Shown: piece after piece, positions 28,049 to 38,775 of the stretch | How positions within the stretch are numbered: position 1 is the stretch's first letter | Layout of the letters: every line of letters starts with the position of its first letter | Source: Sphingopyxis granuli NBRC 100800 | Lineage (GTDB): Bacteria > Pseudomonadota > Alphaproteobacteria > Sphingomonadales > Sphingomonadaceae | NCBI RefSeq assembly: GCF_001591045.1 | Contig: NZ_BCUA01000014.1 | Span: 1 to 64,000, forward strand | Length of the DNA stretch: 64,000 bases | Reading direction: 5' to 3' | The notes under the pieces: generated by a model | Seen by the model: only the letters and a program-made list of their open reading frames with translations | Databases searched by the model: none | What the model was told of the DNA's origin: nothing | Translations under genes and position numbers: made by a program

Positions 28049-29113
28049 ATGCTGAAATATCTCGCTCCGCTCGCCCTGCTGCTCAGCGGCATCGCCCCGA
28101 CCCACGCCCAGACGGTCGAAGGTGCCGTCGAAGGCGATGCGATCCTCAAGGATTTCACCTTCGGCACGGGCGAAAAGCTGTCCGAGCTTCGGCTTCACTA
28201 TACGACGCTCGGCAAGCCGCAGCGCGACGAACGGGGTCATGTCACCAATGCCGTGATGATCCTCCACGGCACCGGCGGGACCGGGAAGCAGTTCTTTCAG
28301 CCCCAGTTCGCCGACGAGCTTTTCGGCCCCGGCCAGCCGCTCGATACGAGCAGATATTATATCATCCTGCCCGACAATATCGGCCATGGCGGTTCGTCGA
28401 AGCCCAGCGACGGCCTGCGGATGAAATTTCCCCGCTACGACTATGACGACATGGTCGCCGCGCAGCACCGCATGCTCACCGAAAAGCTCGGCGTGACGAA
28501 GCTGAAGCTGATCCTCGGCACCTCGATGGGCTGCATGCACGCCTTCGTCTGGGGCGAGACGCATCCGGGTTTCGCCGAAAGGCTGGCACCCTTCGCGTGC
28601 CTGCCTGTCGAGATTGCCGGCGTGAACCGGATGTGGCGCGCGCTGTCGATCGACGCGATCAAGGCCGATCCGCTGTGGAAGGACGGCAACTACACCGATC
28701 CGCCGCTCGCGGGCCTGCGCACCGTGGCCTCGCTCATGCTGATCGCGGGCTCCAATCCCTATGCCTTGCAGGCTCAATATCCGACGCGCGCCGCGGCGGA
28801 GGCTTACAAGGATCAGGCGTTCGCGCGCACCTTCGCTCGCGGCGATGCGAATGACACGATCTATCAGCTTGATTCGTCGCGCAATTACAATCCGTGGTCG
28901 AACCTCGAAAAGATCACCGTGCCTATGCTGTGGATCAACTCCGCCGACGATTTCATCAACCAACCCGGCTACGGGATCACCGGAAAGGCGGCGGCACGCA
29001 TGCCCGGCGCGACATTCGTCCTGATCCCGGCCAGCCCCGAAACGAAGGGTCACAGCACGCACAGCTGGGCGAAATTCTGGAAAGACGACCTCGTGAAGCT
29101 GATGGCGGAGTGA
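28049..29113 (+). CDS. Exported alpha/beta hydrolase, MetX-like
   Basis: A 354-residue alpha/beta-fold protein related to homoserine O-acetyltransferases. The signal peptide is [20 protein letters not shown]. The nucleophile elbow is [10 protein letters not shown] (GxSxG), preceded by the oxyanion-region [10 protein letters not shown] and [15 protein letters not shown] likely acid Asp is in NSADDF and the catalytic His in KGHSTHSW. A signal peptide argues against methionine synthesis, which is cytosolic, so a periplasmic ester or amide hydrolase is more likely. It lies between trpE and trpG in the same direction, with gaps of 57 and 62 bases. Confidence 0.88.
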   Translation: MLKYLAPLALLLSGIAPTHAQTVEGAVEGDAILKDFTFGTGEKLSELRLHYTTLGKPQRDERGHVTNAVMILHGTGGTGKQFFQPQFADELFGPGQPLDTSRYYIILPDNIGHGGSSKPSDGLRMKFPRYDYDDMVAAQHRMLTEKLGVTKLKLILGTSMGCMHAFVWGETHPGFAERLAPFACLPVEIAGVNRMWRALSIDAIKADPLWKDGNYTDPPLAGLRTVASLMLIAGSNPYALQAQYPTRAAAEAYKDQAFARTFARGDANDTIYQLDSSRNYNPWSNLEKITVPMLWINSADDFINQPGYGITGKAAARMPGATFVLIPASPETKGHSTHSWAKFWKDDLVKLMAE

Positions 29114-29175
29114 TCGGCCGCCGGAAAGCTTCTATCCCTTCCCCTCGCCTCTCAAAAGCGATACGGCCCGCCGCC

Positions 29176-29766
29176 ATGATCCTGGTCATCGACAATTACG
29201 ACAGCTTCACCTTCAACCTCGTTCATTATCTGATCGAACTGGGGGCAGAGGTGCGCGTCGAACGCAACGATGCGCTCACTGCCGCCGAGGCACTGGCGAG
29301 CGGCGCCGAGGCGATCCTCATTTCCCCCGGCCCCTGTACCCCGAACGAAGCCGGGATCAGCCTCGATCTCGTCGCTGCCTGCGCCGATGCGACGCGACCG
29401 CTGCTCGGCGTGTGCCTCGGTCATCAGGCGATCGGCCAGCATTTCGGCGGCACGGTGCAGCGCGGTCACCTGATGCACGGCAAGACCTCGCCGGTGTGCC
29501 ACGACGGCACCGGGCTGTTCGCCGGCCTGCCCTCGCCGCTCACCGCGACGCGCTATCACAGCCTCGAGGTAGTCGACATTCCCGCCGCGCTCGCGATCAA
29601 TGCGACGAGCGACGACGGCGCGGTGATGGGCTTTCGCCATGTCGAACTGCCGATCCACGGCGTGCAGTTCCACCCCGAGAGCATCGCCACCGAGCACGGC
29701 CACGCGATGCTCGCCAATTTCATGCGGCTGGCGGGGCTGCCGGTCGCCGAGCGGCAGGCGGCATGA
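29176..29766 (+). CDS. trpG: Anthranilate synthase component II (glutamine amidotransferase)
   Basis: Supplies ammonia to TrpE by hydrolysing glutamine. The 196-residue class I amidotransferase begins [19 protein letters not shown]. Its nucleophile is Cys80 in [11 protein letters not shown], and the catalytic pair is His166 and Glu168 in [24 protein letters not shown] is also typical. The true start is the ATG at 29176; a longer open frame from 28894 overlaps the hydrolase gene and is spurious. The stop overlaps the trpD start by four bases (ATGA). The same subunit may serve para-aminobenzoate synthase. Confidence 0.97.
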   Translation: MILVIDNYDSFTFNLVHYLIELGAEVRVERNDALTAAEALASGAEAILISPGPCTPNEAGISLDLVAACADATRPLLGVCLGHQAIGQHFGGTVQRGHLMHGKTSPVCHDGTGLFAGLPSPLTATRYHSLEVVDIPAALAINATSDDGAVMGFRHVELPIHGVQFHPESIATEHGHAMLANFMRLAGLPVAERQAA

Positions 29767-30761
29767 GCCGCTTCGGCCCCTTTCCCGACCCCGCCCGCTT
29801 CCTCGAACCCGACGAGGCGGCGCATGCCTTCGCAACGATGCTCGACGGCGGCGGCCGCGACGAGGACGTCGCGGATTTCCTCTCCGCGCTTTCGGATCGC
29901 GGCGAGACGATGATCGAGATCGCCGCCGCGGCGCAGGCGATGCGCGAACGGCTGATCCCGATCCGGGCGCCCGCGGGCGCGATCGACGTCTGCGGCACCG
30001 GCGGCGACGGCCACCACACGCTCAACGTCTCGACTGCGGTGTCGATCGTCGTCGCGGCGTGCGAGGTTCCCGTCGCAAAGCACGGGAATCGCGCCGCTTC
30101 CTCGAAATCCGGCGCGGCCGACACGCTCGAGGCGCTCGGCCTCGACATGGAGCGCGCCGGGCGGATGGCGGAGGCGCAGCTCGCCGACCTCGGCATCTGC
30201 TTCCTCTTCGCCGCCAACCATCATCCGGCGATGAAGCGCATCCAGCCGATCCGCCAGGCGCTGGCGCGGCGCACTATCTTCAACCTGATGGGGCCGCTCG
30301 CCAATCCGGCGCGCGTGACGCGCCAGCTCATCGGCATCGCGCGCCCCGCCTATGTTCCGGTCTATGCCGAAGCGCTGCACCGTCTCGGCACCGACCATTC
30401 GCGCGTCATTTCGGGCGACGAGGGGCTCGACGAGCTGTCGCTAGCGGGCGGTAACGAGGTGGCGGTGGTGACGCCCGACGGCGTGCAGATGCAGCGCAGC
30501 ATTGCGGCCGATGCCGGTCTGCCCTCGCATCCGATCGCTGCGATCCGCGGCGGCGACGCCAGCTATAATGCGAGGGCCCTGCGCGACCTGCTGCGGGGCG
30601 AGCACGGCCCCTATCGCGACGCGGTGCTCTACAATGCCGCCGAGGCGCTTGTCGTCGCGGGCGCGGTCGACCGTCTCGTCGACGGGGTCGAGGAAGCCGC
30701 CGAAGCGATCGACAAGGGGCTTGCCAACGCGCTGCTCGATTGCTGGATCGCCTACCGATGA
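29763..30761 (+). CDS. trpD: Anthranilate phosphoribosyltransferase
   Basis: Joins anthranilate to phosphoribosyl pyrophosphate. The 332-residue protein has the substrate-binding [17 protein letters not shown] (75-91), [15 protein letters not shown], and [12 protein letters not shown]...[13 protein letters not shown]. The later GDEGLDELS is also family-typical. The start overlaps trpG by ATGA, ensuring coupling, and trpC follows after 31 bases. Confidence 0.97.
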   Translation: MSRFGPFPDPARFLEPDEAAHAFATMLDGGGRDEDVADFLSALSDRGETMIEIAAAAQAMRERLIPIRAPAGAIDVCGTGGDGHHTLNVSTAVSIVVAACEVPVAKHGNRAASSKSGAADTLEALGLDMERAGRMAEAQLADLGICFLFAANHHPAMKRIQPIRQALARRTIFNLMGPLANPARVTRQLIGIARPAYVPVYAEALHRLGTDHSRVISGDEGLDELSLAGGNEVAVVTPDGVQMQRSIAADAGLPSHPIAAIRGGDASYNARALRDLLRGEHGPYRDAVLYNAAEALVVAGAVDRLVDGVEEAAEAIDKGLANALLDCWIAYR

Positions 30762-30792
30762 ATGACGCCCAGCGCCCGGAAAAGCATTCCAT

Positions 30793-31578
30793 ATGAACAA
30801 ATTGACCGAAATCCTCGCCACCAAGGCCGAAGAGGTCGCCGAGCGCCGCAAGAGCCGATCGGTGACGCAGCTTGATGCGATCGACGCGGGCGCGGTGCGT
30901 GGCTTCGCGGCGGCTCTCGAGGCGAAGATCGCGGCGGGCGGCTTCGGCCTGATCGCCGAAATCAAAAAAGCTTCGCCTTCCAAGGGCCTGATCCGCAAGG
31001 ATTTCAATCCGGCGGACCATGCGCGCGCTTATGAAGCCGGCGGCGCGGCGTGCCTGTCGGTGCTCACCGACGCGCCGTGGTTCCAGGGGCATGAGGAATT
31101 TCTGATCGCCGCGCGCACCGCCTGCAACCTGCCGGTGCTGCGCAAGGATTTCATGATCGACCCGTGGCAGGTCGCCGAAGCGCGCTCGATCGGCGCCGAC
31201 GCGATCCTGATCATCGTCGCCGCCCTCGACGACGGGCCGATGCGCGAGGTCGAGGCGGCCGCCCTCGAACGCGGCATGGACGTGCTGGTCGAAGTGCACG
31301 ACGAGGCCGAGCTCGACCGCGCACTCACCCACCTCCGATCGCGCCTGATCGGCGTCAACAACCGCGATCTTCGTACCTTCGAGACCGACCTTGCCGTCAC
31401 CGAACGGCTTGCGAAGCGCGTTCCACCGGGCACGTTGCTCGTCGGCGAAAGCGGCATCGCCGCCCATGCCGACTGCCAGCGCCTCGCCCGGAGCGGCGTC
31501 CATGCCTTTCTGGTCGGCGAAAGCCTGATGCGGCAGGCGGACGTGACTGCGGCGACCCGAACGTTACTGGAGGGCTGA
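30793..31578 (+). CDS. trpC: Indole-3-glycerol phosphate synthase
   Basis: Closes the indole ring from carboxyphenylamino-deoxyribulose phosphate. The monofunctional 261-residue TIM barrel has [16 protein letters not shown] (53-68), the catalytic-lysine segment [12 protein letters not shown], the loop [14 protein letters not shown], and the phosphate-binding [10 protein letters not shown]. No TrpF domain is fused. It is the last trp gene in this cluster (trpF, trpB and trpA are elsewhere) and is followed after about 100 bases by lexA with its own promoter. Confidence 0.97.
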   Translation: MNKLTEILATKAEEVAERRKSRSVTQLDAIDAGAVRGFAAALEAKIAAGGFGLIAEIKKASPSKGLIRKDFNPADHARAYEAGGAACLSVLTDAPWFQGHEEFLIAARTACNLPVLRKDFMIDPWQVAEARSIGADAILIIVAALDDGPMREVEAAALERGMDVLVEVHDEAELDRALTHLRSRLIGVNNRDLRTFETDLAVTERLAKRVPPGTLLVGESGIAAHADCQRLARSGVHAFLVGESLMRQADVTAATRTLLEG

Positions 31579-31611
31579 GGACGTCCTAGGCTCAGGCCGT
31601 TCTGTCATCGC

Positions 31612-31644
31612 TTGACAAGTTCCGCTCTGTTCCACTATCGTTCT
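31612..31644 (+). promoter_or_regulatory. lexA promoter with SOS box (autoregulation)
   Basis: A consensus -35 TTGACA lies at 31612-31617 and a -10-like ACTATC at 31635-31640, with a 17-base spacer. GTTCCACTATCGTTC at 31630-31644 is a perfect GTTC-N7-GTTC LexA operator lying over the -10. An extra GTTC at 31620-31623 is six bases from the next one and does not have the operator spacing. Confidence 0.88.
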
Positions 31645-31677
31645 CCATATGTCCATTGACAGCATGGAGACCGAGAG

Positions 31678-32352
31678 ATGTTGACCGCGAAGCAGCACGA
31701 ACTGCTCCACTTCATCCAGCAGCGCCTCGACGCGAGCGGAATTTCACCCTCGTTCGAGGAGATGAAGGATGCGCTCGGGCTCAAGTCGAAATCGGGCATC
31801 CACCGGCTGATCAGCGCGCTTGAGGAGCGGGGTTTCCTGCGCCGCCTGCCCAATCGCGCCCGCGCGCTGGAAGTGCTCAAGCTGCCCGAGGCGGCGAAGG
31901 CGCCGGCGCGCGACACCGTCGTGCCGCTGCGCAAGCCGGCGCCGGCGTTGAAGCCGATCGCCGCCAACGACATCATCGAGGTTCCGCTGCACGGCCGCAT
32001 CGCCGCCGGCGTGCCGATCGAGGCGTTCGAGGATCACAACCAGCTTTCGGTTCCCGCTGCGCTGCTCGGTGCGGGCGAGCATTATGCGCTCGAAGTGTCG
32101 GGCGATTCGATGGTCGAAGCGGGGATTCTCGACGGCGACTATGCGCTGATCCAGAAAGCGAACACCGCGCGCGAGGGCGATATCGTCGTCGCGCTCGTCG
32201 ACGGACAGGATGCGACGCTCAAATATTTCCGCCGCGAAGGGCCGATGATCCGGCTCGATCCCGCGAACAGCGCCTATGAACCGCAGCGCTACGAGGCCGA
32301 GCGCGTCATCGTGCAGGGCCGCCTGTCGGGATTGCTTCGTCGTTACCACTGA
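31678..32352 (+). CDS. lexA: LexA repressor
   Basis: SOS repressor and self-cleaving serine protease, 224 residues. The N-terminal winged helix includes [20 protein letters not shown] as recognition region, with the alphaproteobacterial start [10 protein letters not shown]. The cleavage site is Ala110-Gly111 in GRIAAGVP. The catalytic dyad is Ser144 in SGDSMVEAG and Lys182 in DATLKYF. A linker rich in Pro/Ala separates the domains. The 3' end overlaps the comEC 3' end by 47 bases on the opposite strand. Confidence 0.97.
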   Translation: MLTAKQHELLHFIQQRLDASGISPSFEEMKDALGLKSKSGIHRLISALEERGFLRRLPNRARALEVLKLPEAAKAPARDTVVPLRKPAPALKPIAANDIIEVPLHGRIAAGVPIEAFEDHNQLSVPAALLGAGEHYALEVSGDSMVEAGILDGDYALIQKANTAREGDIVVALVDGQDATLKYFRREGPMIRLDPANSAYEPQRYEAERVIVQGRLSGLLRRYH

Positions 32353-34465
32353 CCTGTTGCGGTCGCCGCCACGGATGCGCGTCGCCGGCGCGCAGCGCGG
32401 TGGCGACATGCGGTCGCTCGCCCAGATAGAGCGCAAGACCGCCGCTCGCTTCCAGACTGTCGCGGTCGATCGTCAGCCAGCGCCCGATGCATTCGCGTGG
32501 CAGCCAGCGGTCGCTGATCACCACGTCGGCCGCGGCGCAGGCGGCGGCCATGGCGCGGCCATCGATGCGGTCGCGGCCACGCGCGGCGAGGATGATGCGC
32601 CGTGTCGCGCCCTGCCCCTGCCGCCAGCGGCAGAAATCGGCGTTGCATTCGACATGGTCGAGATCGGCGAGCGCGGTGAAGGGGACGTCGATCCCTGCCG
32701 CTTCGGCCATCGAATCGCGGATATAGTCCCCCGCCCGCGCGCGTAGCAGCGCATAGCCGCCGCCGGGAACGGCCGCGGCGATGTGGCGTCCGTCGCCGGA
32801 GATCAGCAGGTCGGGACGCGGCTGCGCGAGCAGGATGGCGGCCCCCGCCAGCAGCGGCGCCACCCCGGCGAGCCGCCAGCGCGTCTGCCACAGCAGCAGC
32901 CACAGGCCGCCGAACAGCGCAAGCGCGAAACCGCCCGGCGGAAAGCTGGGCAGCGTCGCGACGGCTCCCGGCGCCGAAGCGACCCGGTGGGCGAGCGCGA
33001 TCAGCAACCGCAGCGCCTGTTCGGCGACCCACCAGAAGGGCGCGCCGAGCCCGACGCCGTCGAACAGCAGCGCCAGCGCCTCCATCGGCATGATGACGAA
33101 GGTCGTCAGCGGGATCGCGACGATATTGGCGAGCGCGCCGTAAAGCCCCGCCTTGTGGAAATGGAACAGCGCGATCGGCGCCAGCGCGACCTCGACGACC
33201 AGCCCCGTCAGTAGCAATCCCGCCGCGGCGCGCAGCAGACGAAGCGCCGTGCCTTCGTCGCGCCGCGCCAGGAACGTGCGCATCCAGCGGCTTTCGTGCA
33301 ATGCGATGATCGCCGTCACCGCGGCGAAGCTGAGCTGGAAGCTGGGTCCGGCGAGTGCTTCGGGGCGCCACAGCAGCACGAGCAGCGCACCCGCCGCGAC
33401 GAGGCGCAGCGTGATCGCCTCGCGCCCCATCAGGAAGGCGGCGAGCACGAGCAGCGCCGCGATCAACGAACGCAGCGTCGGCACTTCCGCTCCGGCAAGC
33501 CAGGTATAGCCCGCCCCGGCCAGCGCCGCCGCGGCGGCGGCCAGCGGCAACACATGCCCCGCCAGCGCGAGGCGCCGGCTCAGCCCGAGCAGCCGCATCG
33601 CGAGCAGCATCACGAAACCGATCACCGCGGTCACGTGCAGGCCGCTGATCGACAGCAGGTGCGCAAGCCCGCTGCGGCGCATCGCCTCGTCATCCGTCTC
33701 GGCGATCGCGCCACGGTCGCCGGTGACGAGCGCCGCGGCGACACCGCCGGGCGATCCCGGCACCGCGGTGTGGATATGTGCGCTGAGCCGCGCGCGCAGC
33801 GGCTGGCGTCGCTCGCCCGCTCCGGGCGCGCGCGCGACCTCTCCCAGCACCGTCCCGACCGCACCGATGCCGTCGAACCAGGCGCGCTGGGCGAAGTCGT
33901 AGCCGCCGGGCAGGTTGGCCGCCGGCGGCGGCATCAGCCGCGCGCGCAGGCCGATCGACTCGCCGGGCGCGATCCCCGCCGCGCGCTCGCCGCTCAGCGT
34001 CAGCCGGACCCGCGGCGGCAGGTCGGCGCGCCCGTGCGGCCGCACGATCAGCCGCACCGTGCCGCGCGCCGGCAGCGGCTCGACGCTTTCGACCACTGCC
34101 GAAAATTCGGTCGTCGCCGGATAGGCGAGGACCGGCGCCGCGACCCACGCGGCACGCGCCCAGATCAGCAGCAGCCCCGCAGCCATCGTGGCGCAGGCGA
34201 TCGCAAGGCTGCGCCCGGTCCGCCGCTGCCAGCCGATCAGCAAGCCGCCGCAGACGCCGCCGCAAAGAAGGAACAGCGCCCCGATCCAATGCGCGCGCGC
34301 CGGCGCCGCGAACCACAAGCCGATCCCCGCCGACAGCGCGACCGGCAGCCACAGTCCCAGCCGCTCGCGCTCGCGGTCGAGCCGGTCCTCCAGCCACGCG
34401 AAGGCGCGCCGCAACGCGGCGGCCGCGCTTTCCCCAATGGGCGTTTGAAGCCTCCTTGTCGCCAT
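32306..34465 (-). CDS. comEC: ComEC/Rec2-family DNA uptake channel
   Basis: Predicted inner-membrane channel for single-stranded DNA in natural transformation. It has 719 residues from ATG 34465. An N-terminal DUF4131 region with membrane segments (40-100) and an OB-like part is followed by the competence domain with the hallmark [14 protein letters not shown] and about eight membrane helices, ending near residue 530. The last 170 residues look like a degenerate metallo-beta-lactamase domain without the HxHxDH motif. The start is 69 bases from the gltX start in the opposite direction. Other competence genes are not in the window. Confidence 0.9.
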   Translation of the reverse strand: MATRRLQTPIGESAAAALRRAFAWLEDRLDRERERLGLWLPVALSAGIGLWFAAPARAHWIGALFLLCGGVCGGLLIGWQRRTGRSLAIACATMAAGLLLIWARAAWVAAPVLAYPATTEFSAVVESVEPLPARGTVRLIVRPHGRADLPPRVRLTLSGERAAGIAPGESIGLRARLMPPPAANLPGGYDFAQRAWFDGIGAVGTVLGEVARAPGAGERRQPLRARLSAHIHTAVPGSPGGVAAALVTGDRGAIAETDDEAMRRSGLAHLLSISGLHVTAVIGFVMLLAMRLLGLSRRLALAGHVLPLAAAAAALAGAGYTWLAGAEVPTLRSLIAALLVLAAFLMGREAITLRLVAAGALLVLLWRPEALAGPSFQLSFAAVTAIIALHESRWMRTFLARRDEGTALRLLRAAAGLLLTGLVVEVALAPIALFHFHKAGLYGALANIVAIPLTTFVIMPMEALALLFDGVGLGAPFWWVAEQALRLLIALAHRVASAPGAVATLPSFPPGGFALALFGGLWLLLWQTRWRLAGVAPLLAGAAILLAQPRPDLLISGDGRHIAAAVPGGGYALLRARAGDYIRDSMAEAAGIDVPFTALADLDHVECNADFCRWRQGQGATRRIILAARGRDRIDGRAMAAACAAADVVISDRWLPRECIGRWLTIDRDSLEASGGLALYLGERPHVATALRAGDAHPWRRPQQVSGNDEAIPTGGPAR

Positions 34466-34533
34466 GCTAGGGGCTGCCCCGACATCGTCCCCGGTCCCCG
34501 CCCGGGGCCGCAAGGTGAGTGAAAGAGGCCAGA

Positions 34534-36003
34534 GTGGCAACCGAAAACAAGACCGATCCCGCCGAAGCGACCGGCGCCGACGTGGTGACGCGCTTCGCGC
34601 CCTCCCCGACCGGCTTCCTCCATATCGGCGGCGCGCGCACCGCGCTGTTCAACTGGCTGTTCGCGCGGCACCATGGCGGCAAGTTCCTGCTCCGCATCGA
34701 GGACACCGACCGCGCGCGGTCGACCGAGGCCGCGATCGACGCGATCCTCGACGGGATGCGCTGGCTCGACCTCGACTGGGACGGCGACGCCGTTTTCCAG
34801 TTCGCGCGCGCCGATCGCCATGCCGATGTCGCACAGGAGCTGCTCGCGAAGGGCGCGGCCTATCGCTGCTATCTGACGCAGGACGAGCTGGCCGCGATGC
34901 GCGCCGAGGCGCAGGAGAAGCGCGTCCCCTTCCGCGTCCGCAGCCCGTGGCGCGACCGCGACGACGGCGATCCCGCCGCGCCGCACGTCATCCGCCTCCG
35001 CGCGCCGCAGGACGGCGCGGCGACGATCCGCGACCGCGTCCAGGGCGAGGTCACCGTCCAGAATGCCGAGCTCGACGATTTCATCCTGCTGCGCAGCGAC
35101 GGCACGCCGACCTATATGCTGAGCGTCGTCGTCGACGACAACGACATGGGCGTCACCCACGTCATCCGCGGCGACGACCATCTCAACAATGCCTTCCGCC
35201 AGCGGGCGCTGATCCACGCGATGGCCGAATCTCACGAGAATTGGCGCGAGCCGGTCTATGCGCATGTGCCGCTGATCCACGGCGCCGACGGCGCCAAGCT
35301 GTCGAAACGGCACGGCGCGCTGGGCGTCGATGCCTATCGCGACGAACTCGGCTACCTGCCCGAAGCGGTGAACAATTATCTGCTCCGTCTCGGCTGGGGA
35401 CACGGCGATGCGGAGATCATCAGCCGCGAACAGGCGATCGAGTGGTTCGATCTCGCGCATGTCGGCCGCTCGCCGTCGCGCTTCGATTTCAAGAAGCTCG
35501 AGAATCTGAACGGCCATTATATCCGCGAGGCCGACGACGCGCGGCTCGCCGGCCTTGTCGCGCCGCGCGTCGAGCGGCGCATCGGGCGACCGCTGGACGA
35601 TGCCGAGCACGCGGTGCTGGTGCGGGCGATGGATGCGCTCAAGCCGCGCGCCAAAACACTGGACGAGATCGCCGAAGGCGCGCTCTTCCTGTTCGAGACG
35701 CTGCCGCTGCAAGTGGACGAGAAGGCCGCGGGGCTGCTAAGAGATGCGCCCGAAGGCCTGCTCGCCGATGCCACCGAAAGGCTGCGCGCCCTGACCGGCT
35801 GGAACGCCGAAGATATCGAGGCGGCGGTCCGCGAGACGAGCGAGTCGGCCGGAGTCGGGCTCGGCAAGCTGGCCCAGCCGCTGCGTGCCGCGCTGACCGG
35901 ACGGTCGGTATCGCCGGGAATTTTCGACGTCCTGCTGCTGCTGGGACGCGATGCGAGCCTGGCACGACTTGACGCAGCGCACAATTTTCCGGCAGGGGCG
36001 TAG
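34534..36003 (+). CDS. gltX: Glutamyl-tRNA synthetase
   Basis: Charges tRNA-Glu. The 489-residue class I synthetase has the HIGH-type [12 protein letters not shown] (22-33), [13 protein letters not shown], the WHG-like LRLGWGHGD, and the KMSKS-type KLSKR at 255-259. The start is taken as GTG 34534 with GAGG five bases upstream; a GTG at 34519 is in frame but lacks that spacing. gltA follows after 39 bases, so they may form one unit. A second GltX or GatCAB is likely elsewhere for tRNA-Gln, as is usual in this group. Confidence 0.96.
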   Translation: MATENKTDPAEATGADVVTRFAPSPTGFLHIGGARTALFNWLFARHHGGKFLLRIEDTDRARSTEAAIDAILDGMRWLDLDWDGDAVFQFARADRHADVAQELLAKGAAYRCYLTQDELAAMRAEAQEKRVPFRVRSPWRDRDDGDPAAPHVIRLRAPQDGAATIRDRVQGEVTVQNAELDDFILLRSDGTPTYMLSVVVDDNDMGVTHVIRGDDHLNNAFRQRALIHAMAESHENWREPVYAHVPLIHGADGAKLSKRHGALGVDAYRDELGYLPEAVNNYLLRLGWGHGDAEIISREQAIEWFDLAHVGRSPSRFDFKKLENLNGHYIREADDARLAGLVAPRVERRIGRPLDDAEHAVLVRAMDALKPRAKTLDEIAEGALFLFETLPLQVDEKAAGLLRDAPEGLLADATERLRALTGWNAEDIEAAVRETSESAGVGLGKLAQPLRAALTGRSVSPGIFDVLLLLGRDASLARLDAAHNFPAGA

Positions 36004-36042
36004 CCGCAACGGCTCCCGCCCTTACAGATCAGGGGAAGAACA

Positions 36043-37326
36043 ATGACCGACATCGCAAAAATCACCCTGGGCGACAAGACCGTCGAAGATCCGGTGCTGA
36101 AGGGCACGGTGGGTCCCGATGTCGTCGACATCCGCAAATTCTATGCCCAGACCGGCGCCTTCACCTATGATCCGGGCTTCACCTCGACCGCGAGCTGCGA
36201 ATCGAAGATCACCTATATCGACGGCGACGAGGGCGTGCTGCTGCACCGCGGCTATGCGATCGGCGAGCTCGCCGAGCATTCGAGCTTCATGGAGGTCGCC
36301 TACCTGCTGCTCAACGGCGAACTGCCGACCGCCGGCGAACTGGAAAAGTTCGACAACACCATCACCCGCCACACGATGCTGCACGAACAGCTCGCGACCT
36401 TCTATCGCGGGTTCCGGCGCGACGCCCACCCGATGGCGATCATGTGCGGCGTCGTCGGCGCGCTGTCGGCCTTCTATCACGATTCGACCGAGATCCACGA
36501 TCCGCACCAGCGCATGGTCGCCAGCCACCGGCTGATCGCGAAGATGCCGACGATCGCGGCGATGGCCTATAAATATGCGGTCGGCCAGCCCTTCGTCTAT
36601 CCGCGCAACGACCTCGGCTACACCCACAATTTCCTGCGCATGACCTTCGGCGTCCCGGCCGAGGATTATGAGGTCGATCCGGCTGTGGTGCGCGCGCTCG
36701 ACCGCATCTTCATTCTTCATGCCGACCACGAACAGAATGCTTCGACCTCGACCGTGCGCCTCGCCGGCTCGTCGGGCGCAAATCCCTTTGCCTGCATCGC
36801 GGCGGGCATCGCCTGCCTGTGGGGCCCCGCGCATGGCGGCGCCAACGAGGCCGCGCTCAACATGCTGCGCGAGATCGGCCGGCCCGAGCGCATCCCCGAA
36901 TATATCGCGCGCGCGAAGGACAAGGACGATCCGTTCCGCCTGATGGGCTTCGGCCACCGCGTCTACAAGAACTACGACCCGCGCGCGACCGTGATGCAGA
37001 AGACGGTGCGCGAGGTGTTCGCGGCACTGAACGTCAGCGATCCGGTATTCGACGTTGCGTTGCAGCTCGAGGAAATGGCGCTTAGCGACGATTATTTCGT
37101 CGAGAAGAAGCTGTTCCCCAACGTCGATTTCTATTCGGGCGTGATCCTGTCGGCGATCGGTTTCCCGACGACGATGTTCACCGTGCTGTTCGCGCTCGCC
37201 CGCACCGTCGGCTGGGTCGCGCAGTGGAACGAGATGATCTCCGACCCCGCGCAGAAGATCGGCCGCCCGCGCCAGCTCTACACCGGCGCGACGCAGCGTC
37301 CCTATGTGTCGGTGGAGCAGCGCTGA
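36043..37326 (+). CDS. gltA: Citrate synthase
   Basis: Condenses oxaloacetate and acetyl-CoA at the entry to the citric acid cycle. The 427-residue length and the N-terminal extra domain (beta-rich, [20 protein letters not shown]) mark the hexameric, NADH-sensitive type II enzyme of Gram-negative bacteria. Active-site regions are [12 protein letters not shown] and [14 protein letters not shown], with the Asp region in [19 protein letters not shown] lies upstream of the ATG. It converges with the kinase-like gene, with a G/C hairpin between them. Confidence 0.97.
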   Translation: MTDIAKITLGDKTVEDPVLKGTVGPDVVDIRKFYAQTGAFTYDPGFTSTASCESKITYIDGDEGVLLHRGYAIGELAEHSSFMEVAYLLLNGELPTAGELEKFDNTITRHTMLHEQLATFYRGFRRDAHPMAIMCGVVGALSAFYHDSTEIHDPHQRMVASHRLIAKMPTIAAMAYKYAVGQPFVYPRNDLGYTHNFLRMTFGVPAEDYEVDPAVVRALDRIFILHADHEQNASTSTVRLAGSSGANPFACIAAGIACLWGPAHGGANEAALNMLREIGRPERIPEYIARAKDKDDPFRLMGFGHRVYKNYDPRATVMQKTVREVFAALNVSDPVFDVALQLEEMALSDDYFVEKKLFPNVDFYSGVILSAIGFPTTMFTVLFALARTVGWVAQWNEMISDPAQKIGRPRQLYTGATQRPYVSVEQR

Positions 37327-37363
37327 GCCCATTCGGCGCTCAAGCTACCGCTGGGTTCCGCGT

Positions 37364-37379
37364 CCCCGCGAAGGCGGGG
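37364..37379. terminator. GC hairpin between convergent genes
   Basis: CCCCGC, GAAG, GCGGGG forms a six-base-pair stem with a four-base loop, 37 bases after gltA and 28 bases beyond the end of the opposing gene. It resembles the arms of repeat family A with the same GAAG-type loop, and could act as a bidirectional terminator. No U-run supports it on either strand. Confidence 0.5.
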
Positions 37380-37407
37380 GCGCAAGCCATCGGCCCCCGC
37401 TCTGGTC

Positions 37408-38775
37408 CTAATCCCGCGCCGGCAGGCTCAGCGTGAAGCGCGCACCCTGCCCCGGCGCGCTGTCGATGGTCAGGTCGCCGCCCATCGCGCGCGCGAGACG
37501 GCGCGCGATGTAGAGGCCGAGCCCCGATCCGCCGCTGTCGGTGCGGCCGAGCCGCTCGAACTTCTCAAACACCATATCCTGTTGATCCGTCGCAATCCCC
37601 TGCCCCTGATCGGCAACGGTCACGGTCGCGCGGTCGCCCTCGCGATCGACGCGAATCCATATCTGCGAATTTTCAGGCGAATAGCGGATGGCGTTGCCGA
37701 GCAGGTTGAGGAGCACCTGCAGCACGCGGCGGAACTCGCCCCACGCGGGCGCCTTGTCGTCGAGGCGCGGCGCGTCGATGCGAATCCCCTTCTCTTCCGC
37801 CTTCATGCCGAGCAGCCCGACCGCACGGCGCGCGAGATCGCCGAGGTCGATCTCGTCGCGCGCCGCGCGAAAGCCCGGCCGCTCGATATTCTGGAGGTCG
37901 GCAAGGTCGTCGACGAGTCCGAGCAGGTGGCGCCCCGCATGCGCGATATCGCCGGCATAGCGGGCATAATCGGCGCGGATCGGACCGTCGAACTGCCCCG
38001 AAATCGTCTCGGCCGTCGCGATGATCCGGCTCAGCGGCCCGCGCAGCGCGCCGTCGATGCGGCGGCCGAACTGCGGGTCGGACAGCGGCAGCGATCCGAA
38101 GGCAGGATCGACGCGCGCCGGCGCGGCCGCATCCGCCGCCGCCCCTTCATCAGGCGTCGCGATACCGCGAAAGCCGGTGAAACGCCCGGTCGCATCGAAC
38201 AGCGCTTCGCCCGACAAGTGCATCGCCAGCGGACCGTCCTCCCCCTCGACGCGCACCCGCTGGTCGGCGAACGGCGCCTGCCGTGCCAGCGCGCGCAGCA
38301 CCGGAAAGCGACCATCGCCGTCGGGCTGCAACTCGAACAGTTCGGACAGCGAATGACCGGCCCAGCCGCCGGGGATCGCCGGGGCTTCGACACCTGCACG
38401 CAGGGCGACCATGCGCAGATGCTGATCGCACTCCCACGCCCACCCTTGCGGCTCGACCGCATCGGCGATCGCCGGCCCCTGCGGTTCGGCGGTCGGACGC
38501 GCTCGCCAGTCGCTGATTTCGAGGCTCGCACCGTCGGCATCGGGCAGGATGCGGACGAGCGCAAAAATGTCGCTGTGATCGTCGGCGGCGTGGAGCGGGC
38601 GGCTGACGTCGCGCTGCAGCCGTTGCGCGAGCGCGACCAGCCGCGCCAGATGCGGCAGCGCCAGCGGCCGGTTCAGTCCGCCGCCCGCGCGCTGCTGAAG
38701 GCGCAGCAGCGGCGCGTCGCCGCCGACCAGCGCGCCCGACCGGTCGACCCGGCCCCGGACGATCCGCTCGCTCAT
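37408..38775 (-). CDS. Histidine-kinase-like protein lacking the phospho-acceptor histidine
   Basis: A 455-residue soluble protein. A PAS-like region spans about 110-210, then a dimerisation-like helix pair (237-300), and an intact ATP-binding domain: N box NLLGNAIRYSP (357-367), G1 DQGQGI (389-394), and G2 GGSGLGL (415-421). Where sensor kinases have SHELRTPL, this has DGALRGPL, so Gly242 takes the place of the histidine and no other histidine is nearby. It cannot autophosphorylate in the usual way; a regulatory pseudokinase like DivL, or a phosphatase-type partner, is plausible. The start overlaps the upstream unknown gene by four bases. No response regulator is adjacent. Confidence 0.88.
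   Translation of the reverse strand: MSERIVRGRVDRSGALVGGDAPLLRLQQRAGGGLNRPLALPHLARLVALAQRLQRDVSRPLHAADDHSDIFALVRILPDADGASLEISDWRARPTAEPQGPAIADAVEPQGWAWECDQHLRMVALRAGVEAPAIPGGWAGHSLSELFELQPDGDGRFPVLRALARQAPFADQRVRVEGEDGPLAMHLSGEALFDATGRFTGFRGIATPDEGAAADAAAPARVDPAFGSLPLSDPQFGRRIDGALRGPLSRIIATAETISGQFDGPIRADYARYAGDIAHAGRHLLGLVDDLADLQNIERPGFRAARDEIDLGDLARRAVGLLGMKAEEKGIRIDAPRLDDKAPAWGEFRRVLQVLLNLLGNAIRYSPENSQIWIRVDREGDRATVTVADQGQGIATDQQDMVFEKFERLGRTDSGGSGLGLYIARRLARAMGGDLTIDSAPGQGARFTLSLPARD

Noticed and set aside
31620-31633. A second GTTC pair upstream of lexA
   Set aside because: The spacer is six bases, not seven, so it does not fit the LexA operator form. The box at 31630-31644 does.
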